64,000 bases of DNA, taken from NCBI GenBank assembly GCA_036362985.1, contig JAYGXS010000005.1, forward strand, positions 25,372,625-25,436,624. The letters are read 5' to 3'. Position numbers and translations under genes: made by a program. Origin of the DNA: Ligula intestinalis (lineage: Eukaryota > Platyhelminthes > Cestoda > Diphyllobothriidea > Diphyllobothriidae). Below are positions 53,385 through 64,000 of this stretch, in pieces (the stretch's first letter is position 1; the number at the start of each line of letters is the position of its first letter). The notes beneath the pieces were generated by a model. It was not told where the DNA came from. It made no database searches and worked only from the letters and a program-made list of their open reading frames with translations.

Positions 53385-55170
53385 CTACGGGGGGGGAAAT
53401 ATGACAAAAATCAGCAGGATTAAAACATAATTGAGGAACATAATTCACAGTAGGGCAAAAATTATCAGTCGCGAAACAAAGTTAGATTGCGACTTAGTCA
53501 AGCTATGGTTTCACGGGCGGGGCTAATAACAGCGACAGTTTTAAATAATCAAATATTACTACTGAATATTAGTTAGTAGCACGTTTAAAAGAATAAGTAA
53601 TACGGCATTTGCTGAATTTGCCGCTTGAAGGCTATAAGCTATCTCGCTGTCTGGTAATCACACAGGAAAAAAGAATCGACAACGTTGAGGGAATTTCGAC
53701 AAACTAAATGCTATAAACAATGGACTGTGTATAACCATAAAACCACCCCCAAAGAAAGTAGAGCGGAGCCCAAAGGCAATATTAAACGCGCATTAAACAT
53801 TCATTCGAGGGATCCGTAAAATAAAAAAGGACTTCAGAACATAGTAGGACTGAAAATGAGCAACGCAGCAGTAAAGTATAGTTGGTTGGCAGAGGAGGAG
53901 ACAAGGAATCTAGATTTAAACGAGAAAGCTTGAAAACACTGAAATTCTTGGAAGGTTTACTGGTACATAACGGACAATCTGAAACTAATTGCAATTCAAT
54001 GCTTGGAATATCTGTAAAGAAATTTGACGAAGGAAAGAGAGATGTATGGTTACGACTGCACCTGGCGATTATATCTACATTTACCGGTCAAGTCTATAGC
54101 GATTTTTGATGTTTTCGGAACTTAAGGCTTCATAAAAAAATTGGCCTTTCTAAAGCAACAACAAGTACTTTTATATTGCTTTCAAGTTATAAATTTGCAT
54201 AGGGGTTTCTCACTATTATTATTTCAAAGTTTTCGTACATAGTTTACTGCCGGTTTGCGAGTGATTATAAATCATTCGCAAATTTTGGCCTTTTGCATGA
54301 GTTTCAGCTCAAACTGGAATGGGCGACAAGAGCGGAAGTTGGAGTTAGAGTACGCTCCCAAGCGAACTGTTCTACAATCAATACCTGCAGGATGTAAAAT
54401 ACAGCTTTCTTGGATATTTCCACGCAGGCGGACACTTAGCTACCAAACAGTTTGACCGTCACCATCAAGGAAATCCATTGGGTGTTCCTGTGAGTGGATG
54501 CATCAGAGGGAACTTGCGAGGCATCTACTACACTCTCTGTTCAAATAATTTGTTCCGCAGGCAAAAGGACCGGAGATGGACACGGGCGTGGTGCTTGATC
54601 AAGCTCAACAACCCGTCTACGCGGCGTGCCACACACGAACTGCTTTCCGCTTCGGCTGTACTGGTGTTTTGTTAGGGGCCGCTCGGAACTCACAGTGGTG
54701 GATAATGAGAGCGGATGCAGCACCGGGGACTTGCGTAACATCTACCACACCGACCCAATTTGTTCTGTCTACGAGTGCCACACACAAGCCCAGTCCCGAA
54801 CACATGCTCCGGGCTTCTACTGGGCAACTCAGACCTCACTCATCGATGAAAATGCCATAAAGGGGTTACATTTCGAAGGAACCTTGGCAGTCTGACTTCA
54901 AGCGGACTACGCCAGTGCTCCATGCCACAACTTTTAACAAGAAGTGGGTGATTTGAGCTGGCCAGATTTCTTAGAGTGGGAATGCACTGATTCCCCGTCA
55001 GAAGGGATTGTCGAATACCTCCTTGTGGCGGCCCGCGATCAGCACCACTACCACCACTGACTCACCTGTGCTTCGCCTGCCAAACCTTGCACACGCACGT
55101 GACAATTTACTCGCATGCTCTTACTTGATCTGCTGTGAGAGCTGTTATGAGCCTAGCCCAACCGAATGCC
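53385..55170. other. UFSP2 intron, gene-poor part
   Basis: This is the 3' part of the large UFSP2 intron. Near 54250-54285, GGTTTGCGAGTGATTATAAATC resembles part of the long TIR (30667). An imperfect tandem similarity lies at about 54480-54760. The frames at 53882-54109 and 54478-54895 are not recognised. Confidence 0.45.
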
Positions 55171-55179
55171 AGCATAACC

Positions 55180-55700
55180 TTGCAGGCTGTCTTGAGGCGT
55201 CCTGCCTGTGACCGACTGCTAACAATGGTGAATCGTTCAGTGGGAGTGGCCTCAAGGCTTTGTGTCTTTGCTGTGACTGTCTCCACGCGATGACCTTAAA
55301 CTGCTGGACCGCACACGCATGCGAGCCCACACGCGTGCCCAACTAGTCGCAGTTCATCAAGGGCTACTTAGGTGCGTCACACGGCAGGCGACCTTATTCC
55401 AACACGCCGAATCCTGCCACAATGGAACGCACTTGACAATCATTTCACGTCTCAAACAGTGAGTTGCACACGGGCTGACAAGGACACAGCTAGTCCAACT
55501 CAGGCCCAGACTTGGACCCCCCGTGGCCAGACATTCAGCCCTGGACAACGCCAGCGGCGCAACGGCCACCCGAAACAGCAACTCCGGGTTTTGACACACA
55601 ATAAACCCTCATTTGGGTGGCTTCCAATTCTACGCCCTGGGGGAATAAAAAAGGCGTAATTAGACGGTGACATCTGCGGTGTCACTGTTACAACAAGAGC
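55180..55700 (+). repeat. LTR-like repeat, family C
   Basis: GACACAGCTAGTCCAACTC, AACAGCAACTCCGGGTTTTG, ACACACAATAAACCCTCATT, GACGGTGACATCTGCGGTGTC and the end TGTTACAACA match 26520-26770. An AATAAA sits at about 55599. It is probably a solo LTR in the UFSP2 intron. No primer-binding site follows here. Confidence 0.5.
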
Positions 55701-55879
55701 CACCGCGCGAGTCGACCCTCGCGCAACTCGAAGCCAATCCGTGTGCACCATTTCCCTGGTTGACTGCAGGCAACAAAGGAGATGTCCTGGGATCCTGTAA
55801 TCCCGCGCGGGGTCACACACAATAACAGCAACTGGCTTGAAGAGACTGCGAGAAACACCTACCCTTGTAAAGCCCTGTT

Positions 55880-56110
55880 ATATCCCAGACTAATAGGCAG
55901 AATAAGGCAAAGAGCCGGCTCTGATGTCAAGGGCTTTATTTAGGACAACACATACACAAAGGACTCTTAGGCTCGTCCACTACAGCGTATTTATAGGGCT
56001 CTGGTCCTTCTTGAACAAAGCTGGCCTAAAGCGTGCGAGGGGGGTTCTGGCTTGCACACTGATTCGTACTTTCCAACGCTGCGGCCCTGGGACACGTTTA
56101 TAGAATATCG
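55880..56110 (-). repeat. LTR-like repeat (family D) with TATA box and AATAAA
   Basis: On the minus strand, CCTATAAATACGC (55986-55998) is followed about 50 nt later by AATAAA (55935-55940) and the end CTGCCTATTAGTCTGGGATA and TAACA. This is the expected U3-R-U5 order of an LTR. It matches the LTRs of the gag-only element (47335-47520, 48665-48730). Confidence 0.6.
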
Positions 56111-56111
56111 T

Positions 56112-58248
56112 TACTGCACGTGTGGCAGAAACCCGTGTAGCGTTCAACGAAAGTCACACTGCACGGATCCGAGATCAATCCACTGTTCGCATCGAACCAC
56201 CAGATGACGTCGATAATGAAACTTCGCCCGATACTCAGTGGCCATACTTGAGAGACGCGCTACAAAGTGCGATGAATTCGAGCTTGCAACAACAGGTAGT
56301 ACCGAGGAAGGACTGGATCTCCACAACCACCCTCCATCTATCGGCACAAGCTAGACTCGCTCGGTTGTCAAACTCAGAGAACTACCACTCATTGAGATGC
56401 CAAACTACGCGATCAGCAAGATGCGACCGTCAGAACCATTGGACCAAGTTAGCTGGCTCCATGGAATCAGCTTCGAACTCTGGTAACTTCCACCAGCTCT
56501 ATTACCTTTTACGTAAAGCATCAGGCAAATATAAACCGCCTTGCGCTACCATTCGGGATAACTCGGGTCAAGTGATTACTGATATGGCTGGCAAAATCGA
56601 TCGATGGCGAGAGCACTTTAGCGAGCTACTGGATCCGCCTATACGTTCACCTGCGAACCTACAGCTATCAACTGGAATTCCAAACGGTAGTGACTACGAG
56701 CCACCTACGAGATTTGAAGTGGAATCAGTATTACAACGACTTAAAGTTCGGAAGGCAGCGGGTGAAGGTGATATCCCAGCAGAAGCCTAAAAAACTAATT
56801 GTCCTGCTTTGACGGAATCACTACATCGACTGTACTCGACTATATGGACTACCGAAGTCATCCCGACTGACTGGTCACTGTCCATTATTTTACCGATACC
56901 GAAGCGCGGTGACAGGACATTATGCTCAAACTACCGCGGCATCAGCCTCATAGATATAGCCGCCAAAGTGTTTGCGACCATCCTTCTCCGTAGATTTTCG
57001 ACTGAGCGAAATCTTCGTACTCGTCCTAACCAAGGAGGATTTCGTCCAGGTAGAGGATGTATTGACCAGATCTTCATTCTACGCCGCATACTAGAGCACA
57101 GACATCAAAACCAACAGATCACTTACGTCTGTTTTATCGACTTCAAAACCGCCTTTGATTCTATCGACAGAGAAGCTTTATGGCAAGTCTTGCTTGCTGA
57201 CGGTCTCCCACCAAATTGCTCAATCTTATCAAAGCCTACTATGGCACAACATCAGCCCGAGTAAGAACCCTTGGTGAAGAGTCAACTTCTTTCCCTCTGA
57301 CTTGTGGAGTTCGACAAGGGTGCCCTATTTCTCCAGTTCTCTTCAACTTCTTGATCAATTCTACCTGACAGTGGATGTGAAGTCAGCTCTGAATTCAGAG
57401 TACCTGACCTGGAATATGCCGATGACACTGTCGTACTCGGCAAAACTCCTCAATCACTACAGCCAACGCTAGACCGAATCACCGGCTTCGCGGCAACTGT
57501 TGGTCTGACAATTAATGTGCGCAAGACGAAGCTCCGGACTACGTATCTGGGCGCAAAACTACCACTGTTTATCAGCGGTCAACCCATTGAAGAAGTTAGA
57601 TGTTTTTTTCTATTTGGGCTCGAATATGCTAGCCAATGGACAGGCCAAAGACGAAATCAAGAACCGAATCACGCAGGCTAGAAAGGCACTTAGGCTGCTA
57701 GCCAGACCACTCTGGTCTCGCTCAGACATCAGTTTACGTACTAAGCTGCTGATATACAAAGCATCAGACCGGTGTAAGTATATGCCTGCGAAACATGGCT
57801 AGTGAGAAAGGCAGACATCCTATCGCTCGAAGTCTTTGACCGTTGGTGTCTTCGACGCCTCTTAAGAGTCCTCTGGCAGGATCGAATCTCCAATGTTGAG
57901 CTATACCGCAGATGTTTCAAACTACCAAGTCTAGCATCGTACATCCAGCATCGCCGAATGCAATGGTTTGGCCATGTCCTGCGCAAACTATCGACGGACC
58001 TCTGCAGATTAGTCGTGAACTCTTCTCTTAGTGCAAACTGGAGATACCGACAAGGCGGTCAACCGAAGACATGGCTCAGCACCGTTAAGTCGGACGTTGA
58101 ACGGATGGGCCTTGTAACCGTTTACGGCTTGCGACATTGGAACAAACAATGGGTTAAAATCTGCGAGGAGCTCGCCTCTGACCGCCACCAATGGACAGCC
58201 GCTATTTGTGACATCCGTGAAGCCGATTCATCCAAAAACAGGAGCTAA
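56112..58248 (+). pseudogene. RTE-type LINE, 5'-truncated, frameshifted RT
   Basis: Four frames in order. 56122-56790: LLRKASGKYKPPCATIRDNS, DRWREHFSELLDPP, VRKAAGEGDIPAEA. 56809-57264: WSLSIILPIPKRGDRTLCSN, YRGISLIDIAAKVFATILL, QGGFRPGRGCIDQIFILR, VCFIDFKTAFDSIDREALW (motif A with catalytic Asp). 57265-57500 other frame: LTCGVRQGCPISPVLFNF and LEYADDTVVLGKTPQSL (intact YADD). 57515-58248: FYLGSNMLANGQ, RRMQWFGHVLRK, GGQPKTWLSTVKSDVERMG. The endonuclease is missing. It lies in the UFSP2 intron, antisense to the gene. Confidence 0.9.
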
Positions 58249-58612
58249 TCGGATCAAGTATCAAGTATATACCCACTTTTTTAAAGAAGCCTCAAATTCT
58301 AAACAATTCAATGTCATTTGAAGCAAGCAAATATGGCAGAATTTATTCGATCAAATAAATTTCGTGACGGTGCGTCAGCTGCGGCCCGTATTTGCATGAA
58401 TGAATAACAAGTGGGTTACAGCACAATTTGAATATCAACAAAATCGATAAAAGCAAGGTAAAATTTATGCGTAAGTGAACATTCATATTGTCAACGTAAC
58501 TCGGGAAAGGGCGGAAATTTGGGGGGGGGGGGGGAAACAACACAAAAACAAACAAAAGGTGACTAAATGTAGGCCTATGGACCCCAAGGCAGCTGTAGGT
58601 TAGCCACATGTT

Positions 58613-60010
58613 CTAATTGCTTACATAGGTCGGGTTTCTCCCGCCGTATGTAGGCTGCTTCCATGTAGCGTAATGTCCGGTTTGTTCGTGCTCGAACAAG
58701 AACTCAGAAAAAAATTTTCGGATCGACAGAGTGACCACTGTCCAATGTTTTGTAATAGAGGACCGAGGTACTTTGTTTTCCTGTTTAAAAAGCCAAGAGG
58801 GTAAATGTTCAGCTGCCCCGGTCACCAATTGCCTTTGCGTTCGCCCGATGTACTTGCATCCGCAAGTGCACGTAAATTCATAGACGCAGTTTGGAGTGGC
58901 ATGCAAAGGCAAGGCATCTTTTGTCCCGTTAACGGGAAGGCCTTTAATAGGGCTGAGGAACACCAATGTAGCTGCATTGTACGTTCTCTCTATGGTGTAT
59001 CGCAAACGTCGTTTGATTGTATTTGATACATTGTCACCTTTGAAGGGTAGATATATAAAAACGGGCTTTTTTGGAACAAACTGTTCCGTAATTTTCAGCC
59101 GTAAAGGTTTACTGTATTTCTGAATGAAACGTGAAGGATATCCACGTTTAAGTAGGGCGTCTTTGATGCTGGAAATTTCTGTTGGTGATGTTTCATTGCT
59201 GCAAATTTTCTCAGCTCGCTGGAAGAGAGTTAGTACCAAGTTTCGTTTCCACTGGATTGGCACAAAACTAGTAAAGTGTAGGTACTGGCCCTTCCAGGTA
59301 GCCTTGTGATAAACACTTCGCCTTAATGAACCATCAGCCTCTCTAAACAGGAGGACGTCAAGAAAAGGCAACTTGTTGTTTTGCTCCATTTCCATTGTGA
59401 ACTTTATTTTGGATGCAATTTATTCATGAATCGAAGAAGGTTTTCAGCGTCTTGTTTGGTTTCAACTATAGTGAAGATATCATCGACGTAACGTCTGGAT
59501 AAAGTTGTCTTGTTTAGTTGTGATGACATGTTTTCTTCTAAAGGACCCATGAATATGTCAGCAAAAGTAGGTCCAAGTGGACTTTCCATTGCGACTCCAT
59601 CGATTTGTCTACACCGATGCCCATTAAAGAGGAGTTGCACATTTTTCGTACATAGTGTAAGCAATTCCCTTAGTATATCAGGTGGTAGACGAGTATAGGA
59701 TGCATGAGTACATATAACGTCGATTTTTTCGTCCAATGGTACGTTTGTAAATAAGGATTCAACGTCTAAAGAAATCATAAATTTGTTTGCAATATTTTGG
59801 AACTTAATATCTTCAACAAATTGAAAGACATCCTTTGTCACGTAAGTGGAGAACCGGCTGCTAATCGGCTTTAATTCCTTGACAAGCCATTGTGCTAGCT
59901 TGTGTTGAGGAGAGTTAATCATAGACAAAATTTTCCGCAAAGGTATGTCCTTCTTATGTGTTTTGGGCAGACCATATAGTCTGGGGATGTGTTCCTTTAG
60001 GCTTTAAAGA
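58613..60010 (-). pseudogene. Penelope-like element, RT and GIY-YIG, most complete copy
   Basis: From 60000 leftward: HIPRLYGLPKTHKKDIPLRK (PLE RT start motif), ISLDVESLFTNVPLDEKIDV (motif A), QIDGVAMESPLGPTFADIFM (motif B), LSRRYVDDIFTIVETKQDAE (intact YVDD). A one-base shift near 59408 separates NKLHPK from EMEQNNKLPFLDVLLFREAD. Then come YHKATWKGQYLHFTSFVPIQ, KRGYPSRFIQKYSKPLRL and PNCVYEFTCTCGCKYIGRTQ, an intact GIY-YIG core, with the stop at 58613. Only one or two frameshifts break it, so it is a relatively young copy. It is on the same strand as UFSP2, inside its intron. Confidence 0.93.
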
Positions 60011-60089
60011 TAATGAAGTTGCAGTATCAATTAGGTTTTTGTTCCGCAAAGACAATTGGCTAAAGAAACCATAAACATACGCTTTCTTT

Positions 60090-60560
60090 ATAAAATTTAG
60101 AAACACATTCGGTAGAAGTTCTTTTGTAAAATATTGTTTATTGAGTTAAGTTTCGAAACTGGCTCACCAGGTCGTAATCAGACGGATGCGAATCGTACGG
60201 AACAGTTAATCTACAATGATGGCTAACAGGGGCTAATATAGCGGGTCGGGGCAAAAATTGGTAACTGTCACCCACAAGTGATTATGCGTTTAGTGGGGAA
60301 GCAAATAGTTGTCAACGGCATGTAATTATGCGGTAAACAACTATTTTTTTCCCTACTTACCACATAATCACATGCGGGTGACAAATACCGATTTTTGCCC
60401 GACCCACTATATGAGCCCCTGTTAGCCATCATTGTGGATTACCTATTCCGTACGATTCTCATCCGTCTAATTACGACCTGGTGAGCCAGTGTCGAAACTT
60501 AACTCAATAAACAACATTTTCCCAATAAAACTTCTTCTACCGAATTATACCTTTTGGGAT
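60090..60560. repeat. PLE terminal repeats as a palindrome (5' side)
   Basis: The left arm, about 60106-60315, and right arm, about 60335-60545, are reverse complements with scattered changes. Paired blocks are TTGAGTTAAGTTTCGAAACTGG/TGTCGAAACTTAACTC, GAACAGTTAATCTACAATGATGG and CCGACCCACTATAT. The pair sits upstream of the PLE ORF at 58613-60010. Each arm has a hammerhead-like segment: minus strand CTGATTA (60175-60181) ... GAAA (60151-60154), and plus strand CTAATTA ... GAAA (60494-60497). Two PLE terminal repeats thus meet head to head. Confidence 0.8.
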
Positions 60561-60753
60561 GCCGACTTTCCAGTTTATATATGCACATATTTCTGGTGTA
60601 GGATAACAGAGAGGGGGCTCAGGGGATGGTTTATTTTCCGGTCCGTGAGATGTTGGCGGCAGTGCGTCGAGATGGATACCACAAAAAACGTGCCAAGCAG
60701 TCCGAAAAAAAGGTGGGGGGGGGGAGCAAGTGAAGAAAAAGCAAAGCACCTAC

Positions 60754-60948
60754 CTCAAGAGAGCCAATCCACTGACGAGAGCCCACAAAGGCAGCCGGCT
60801 TGTCTCCCACTCGTACCAACGACTCCTGTATGGTGCGATGGGAGGGCGGTTCACAAACTGGCGCCACAATGCCCTGCCAGAGGAGCCACGAGGCCAGGGT
60901 CTGGAGGGAGCGGTAGGCGCAACCCCAGTTCTTGTCGTCTGCGCCGTC
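60754..60948 (-). CDS. UFSP2: UFM1-specific protease 2, catalytic-Cys exon
   Basis: This 195-nt exon encodes 65 residues: [20 protein letters not shown], then the [20 protein letters not shown] stretch and SRQWIGSLE. The Cys of WGCAYRS is the expected C78 nucleophile. The acceptor is CGGATAG before GAC, with an in-frame TAG upstream, so the exon cannot extend. The donor is GAG|GTAGGT. Phase 0 at both ends lets it join HYLQ before it and VSFCLQ after it. The start at 60948 gives D-x-x-DD-x-x-WGC spacing as in UFSP2; an AG at 60939 is the alternative. Confidence 0.9.
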
Positions 60949-61686
60949 CTATCCGCGTTCCACCGAAATGAAACAAAAAAATCTGGTAGGTAGGCAGGGC
61001 AGGAGGGCTGAAGCAGGTGTAAAGGAACATAGCGCGCTCACCGCAGCTACGAAAACAAGCAAAAAGCTGACACCTAAATTAAATAAATACGGGCACTCTG
61101 ATGAGGTACAACAGTTTGACCGTTGATTGCAATGATGTCCACCACATACTTCAAAAGACAAACGCGGTGACTTGCGCTGGATTATCGTGAAAACAGGCTC
61201 GTGCATAATTTGCCTCACACTCTCTCACACAGAACGGAAAATACGATACCCCTACCTCGACACTCCATACGACGACGGTCTGGCTGTCATTGCCAGCGAT
61301 GCCCACAGTGTCTTCTATAGCGGGGTGGTGATGCAAGGACGGCCACCTGGCTGTGGACTAGGTTTATAGTGAGAGCAGACTTTCAAAGCATCTACTGCTC
61401 TCTCTCTCTCCTCCCCTCCCACTTGGGTTCGGTATCGTGAGCAAGTCAAGAATATCGGAGGCGGCAGAAAGCTTTGCTGGCTTGGACGGCGCGAGCCTAC
61501 ACCTTGGCGTGCTTCCACACTGCCTCCCCCCCGTGGGCGTGCATCTTCAATAATACCTGCCACGCCCTGGTCTGGCCCCTGCGTTGGTTTAGCACATCTA
61601 CCACGTTGCCCGTTTTAGGGGCATTAGCACGCCATACAATGAGAGCGTGGCTGGAAAGAAAATTATCAGATGACAAACTAACCAAC
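60949..61686. other. UFSP2 intron (738 nt)
   Basis: GT/AG-bounded on the minus strand. The open frames on both strands (for example plus 61172-61369 and minus 61497-61730) look exon-like but are not needed for the UFSP2 protein. A minus-strand segment at 61557-61650 has good splice signals, but its 94-nt length would shift the frame. Confidence 0.6.
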
Positions 61687-61874
61687 CTGGAGGTAGTGCT
61701 TGTAGGTGTACCGACCACGGACGATTTCACAAGTGCCGTCGCCGCTAGGCAAGGGGAGATGGGTGTGTGGACAGACCAGGTCGGTCGAGCTGGGCCCCAA
61801 GAAACGTTGGAAACTGTGTGGCGGAAAGAGGGCCATTCCGCGGCGCAGAAGCGGTCTCGAGGGCAGCTGAAGTC
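61687..61874 (-). CDS. UFSP2: UFM1-specific protease 2, exon with Tyr motif
   Basis: An excellent acceptor (TTTCTTTCCTCCTCACACAG) starts the exon. After two bases the frame reads LQLPSRPLLRRGMALFPPHS, PHTHLPLPSGDGTCEIVRG and RYTYKHYLQ up to the donor CAG|GTTGGT. LP-x-RP-x-x-RR and Y-x-HY-x-Q match the segment before the catalytic Cys in UFSP2, where a Tyr in this motif contributes to the oxyanion hole. The 738-nt intron to 60948 is in phase 0. The exon 5' to it must end in phase 1; I did not find it within the window. Confidence 0.8.
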
Positions 61875-62340
61875 CTGTGTGAGGAGGAAAGAAAGAGAGG
61901 AAGATGAAAGTGCGCGGTACGACCAGCATGGGCAGCAGAGTGCCTAGAAAAAGACGCCTTTACTTCGAAATAAGCAAAGAGTTTAGAATATAGAGCAATC
62001 ACGATAGCAGTTGGTTTCCTCGAGTCCATGCACTGTAAGCGCGAGATGTTTTTTTTGCATAGGGCTTGAATAACCTCACGTTTGCACCATGTCCTCTGTT
62101 TAAGAGCCCCCCCCCCAAACTACCAGACAAAGCGGGCAGATCAAAGTTCATGCGCAGCATGAATACCCCCTACAATGCAGAGAGGGAACCACAGCAGACG
62201 CGTCTACAAATCGCGTTCCCACCCGCCCTCCCGGCGGCCAAGGTCTGCTACACCCATCTCCCTACGTTGGATCAACTGTCCCCTCCGCCCAATCCGTGTT
62301 TTTGATGACGGAACAGCCCCTCCCAGTCACGCTGCTCTGA
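61875..62340. other. UFSP2 intron or 5' region and LINE 5' start
   Basis: No further UFSP2 exon was found. A C-run lies near 62108. The LINE insertion probably begins between about 62060 and 62200, as the composition rises in C there, but I see no clear boundary or target duplication. Confidence 0.4.
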
Positions 62341-64000
62341 CTCCTCCTTCTCGCCGCCGGAATCGAGGCCGACCCTGGACCTCTCTGGTACTGCTCGTTC
62401 TGCCGAGTCCGCCTGGGCCGCCGCGACTGGTCTGTACGTTGCGGCTCCTGCAATGGCTGGTGCCATCTCCGCTGCAGTGGCCTCGCCACGGCTGCCGATT
62501 GGTCGCCCGCCTTCGCGTGTCCCAGCTGTCCCGTGCCCCCACCGATCTCCATGCCTCCAGCCCGTCCAGTCCTGAACCCAAATCCTCTGGTCTCCGACCT
62601 TGCCTCACCACCTGGTCTTAAGATCTTACAATTCAACGCCAACGGCCTCCTTGGGAAGCTTGACCAGCTCCTGGCCTTCATGCGCTCGCACAGCATAGCT
62701 GTGGCGGCTATCCAAGAGACAAAGTGGTCTAACTCCACTAAGGTCCCTTCCTGTGCCGATTACACGATTGTCCGTCGCGAACGCGGCCGCAACAAAGGCG
62801 GAAGTTTGGCCTTCCTGGTGGACAAATCCATTGCCCATCACCAGCTACCCCTGCTTGGAGACGATCCCACTGAAGTACTGGCCATTTCCCTTGACATTGG
62901 CCCGGCGCCGCTAACCATCGTGAACGTGTACATCCCTCCAACCTCCAGTTGTTCTCCCGGTTTCACCGCCTCTATCGCTCCCTACTTACCTTCTGGAGAC
63001 AGTCTGGTGCTAGGTGCCTTCAACGCCCACCATGACCTGTGGTGTTCTAACTTGGCAGCCAACCCCAGAGGAGAAGCTCCGGCTGATGAAATAGAACACG
63101 CCCCCTTTGCCGTTCTTAACGAGAACAGCCAAACGCGGCTCCCGACCAACGGCGCCTCCAGCTCGCCCGATGTTTCCCTCGTCAGTCTCAGTCTGGTAGC
63201 CTCCACCATGTGGAAGACGGAAATCAGCCTGGGAAGCGACCACCTCCCCATTGTGCTCGAATTGGCCACCGCCGCCGAGCGTATCAAGGCCCCCAACCGG
63301 CACTTCATTAATTTCAAGAAAGCCAATTGGGCAGCGTTCACGACCGAATGCGAAGCCGAGATCGATGGCCTACCGCCTCCCACCTGTGTCCACACGGCAG
63401 AGCGAGCCCTTTGTCGACTACTCCTGGCAGCAGCAAGTCACCACATCCCTAACGGCCGAATTTCCCTTCTCCGTCCTTACTATCCGCCCGAAGCCTCCCG
63501 CCTGGAACGAGAGAGAGACGAAATACGAGCGCGTGATGCCAGTGACCCGCACGTTGGCGAACTGAATGGCTTAATCACTAAGACTATCAACGATGGCAAA
63601 CGCTAGCACTGGCATGAACTAGTTTCAGATTGTAATTTCAGCGGCAACTCAGCTGCCACTTGGAAGCTTTTACGCAACCTGACCAAACCCCGGGCTGATA
63701 CATCAAACCAGTCTATTAGCTTTGGGGACGGCAAGTTCATTTCCAACAACGGTAAGATCGCCGCGAAGATGAACAAGCTGTTCTCGCCCCGCTCGGCACC
63801 CAGTCCCAAAAGCCAGCGCCCCCTTCTTCGCCTCCTCCATAAAGCCCCACCCCCAGACATTTCCTTTTCGGCTGATGCCATCCTCACCGCCGTCAAGAAA
63901 ATGAGAGCTTCGAAAGCCTTAGGACCAGATGGTCTGGCGCCTATCCATGTGCTCCACACCGGCCCGAAGGTGGCTGACTACCTTGCCACACTCTTCAACC
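62341..64000 (+). pseudogene. CR1/Jockey-type LINE: PHD finger, APE endonuclease, RT start
   Basis: An open frame from 62341 to 63606 starts LLLLAAGIEADPGP, near the 2A-like D-x-E-x-NPGP motif. A PHD finger follows: WYCSFC, RCGSCNGWCHLRC, ACPSCP. The APE endonuclease comes next: LKILQFNANGLLGKLDQLL, AAIQETKWSN, NVYIPP, GAFNAHHDLWCSN and LGSDHLPIVLE (catalytic SDH). A TAG at 63604 breaks the frame, then AATWKLLRNLTKPR and KKMRASKALGPDGLAPIHVL begin the RT, which runs off the window. A TGA just before 62341 also breaks the N-terminus. The ORF is otherwise well preserved. Confidence 0.9.

Noticed and set aside
61557..61650. Minus-strand segment with a good acceptor (TTTTCTTTCCAG) and donor (CAG|GTATTA), encoding HALIVWRANAPKTGN
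   Set aside because: Its 94-nt length would shift the UFSP2 frame, and direct joining of 61687 to 60948 already gives the expected protein. It could be a cryptic exon.
61474..61947. 157-residue plus-strand open frame
   Set aside because: It overlaps the UFSP2 exon in antisense and has no recognised domain.
1..64000. CRISPR arrays, bacterial operons, rRNA genes
   Set aside because: No regularly spaced repeats with unique spacers, no rRNA-like blocks and no bacterial gene organisation were seen.

Overview
This window looks like a stretch of a large, repeat-rich flatworm genome. There are no operons, ribosome-binding sites or long intact ORFs. The only secure host gene has introns. Most of the rest is layered, decayed transposable elements: Penelope-like elements (PLEs), RTE- and CR1/Jockey-type LINEs, LTR fragments and tRNA-derived SINEs. 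A platyhelminth, probably a diphyllobothriidean tapeworm, is my best guess. It rests on family resemblance recalled from memory and not on a search.

Host genes. The clear one is on the minus strand: a UFM1-specific protease 2 (UFSP2)-like cysteine peptidase. Its last three coding exons are 61687-61874, 60754-60948 and 53001-53384. The introns are phase 0, with GT/AG borders. The oxyanion tyrosine motif, the catalytic Cys motif (WGCAYRS) and the Asp/His motif (LDPHYTG) are all present. The 7.4-kb intron holds an RTE LINE, a PLE and LTR pieces. Upstream exons are not recognised; a CR1/Jockey LINE fills 62-64 kb. A weaker plus-strand candidate gene has a possible start exon (35254-35296) and a phase-matched 60-nt exon (42659-42718).

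Region by region. 0-10 kb: a minisatellite, SINEs, PLE fragments and a hammerhead-like motif. 10-22 kb: LINE and PLE fragments, several inverted-repeat structures, tRNA-like SINEs and a perfect 37-bp hairpin. 22-27 kb: LTR-like repeats and a ~1-kb repeat (R1) split by an LTR insertion. 27-31 kb: a 3-kb element with ~290-bp terminal inverted repeats (TIRs) at TA sites, flanked by ~375-bp direct repeats and carrying a PLE inside. 31-35 kb: palindromic SINEs and a 731-bp near-identical inverted duplication. 35-42 kb: a more complete PLE with RT and GIY-YIG parts, SINEs, a second long-TIR element and LTR fragments. 42-47 kb: the candidate exon, a PLE foldback and a foldback MITE. 47-53 kb: an LTR element with only a gag-like ORF, an RTE fragment and a PLE end with a hammerhead-like motif. 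53-64 kb: UFSP2 with nested elements.

The most unusual theme is the PLEs. Several copies carry their terminal repeats as inverted arms around a small leftover GIY-YIG fragment. These arms, and the 3' ends of other PLE copies, contain hammerhead-ribozyme-like cores. Most element boundaries are approximate because no alignment could be run.
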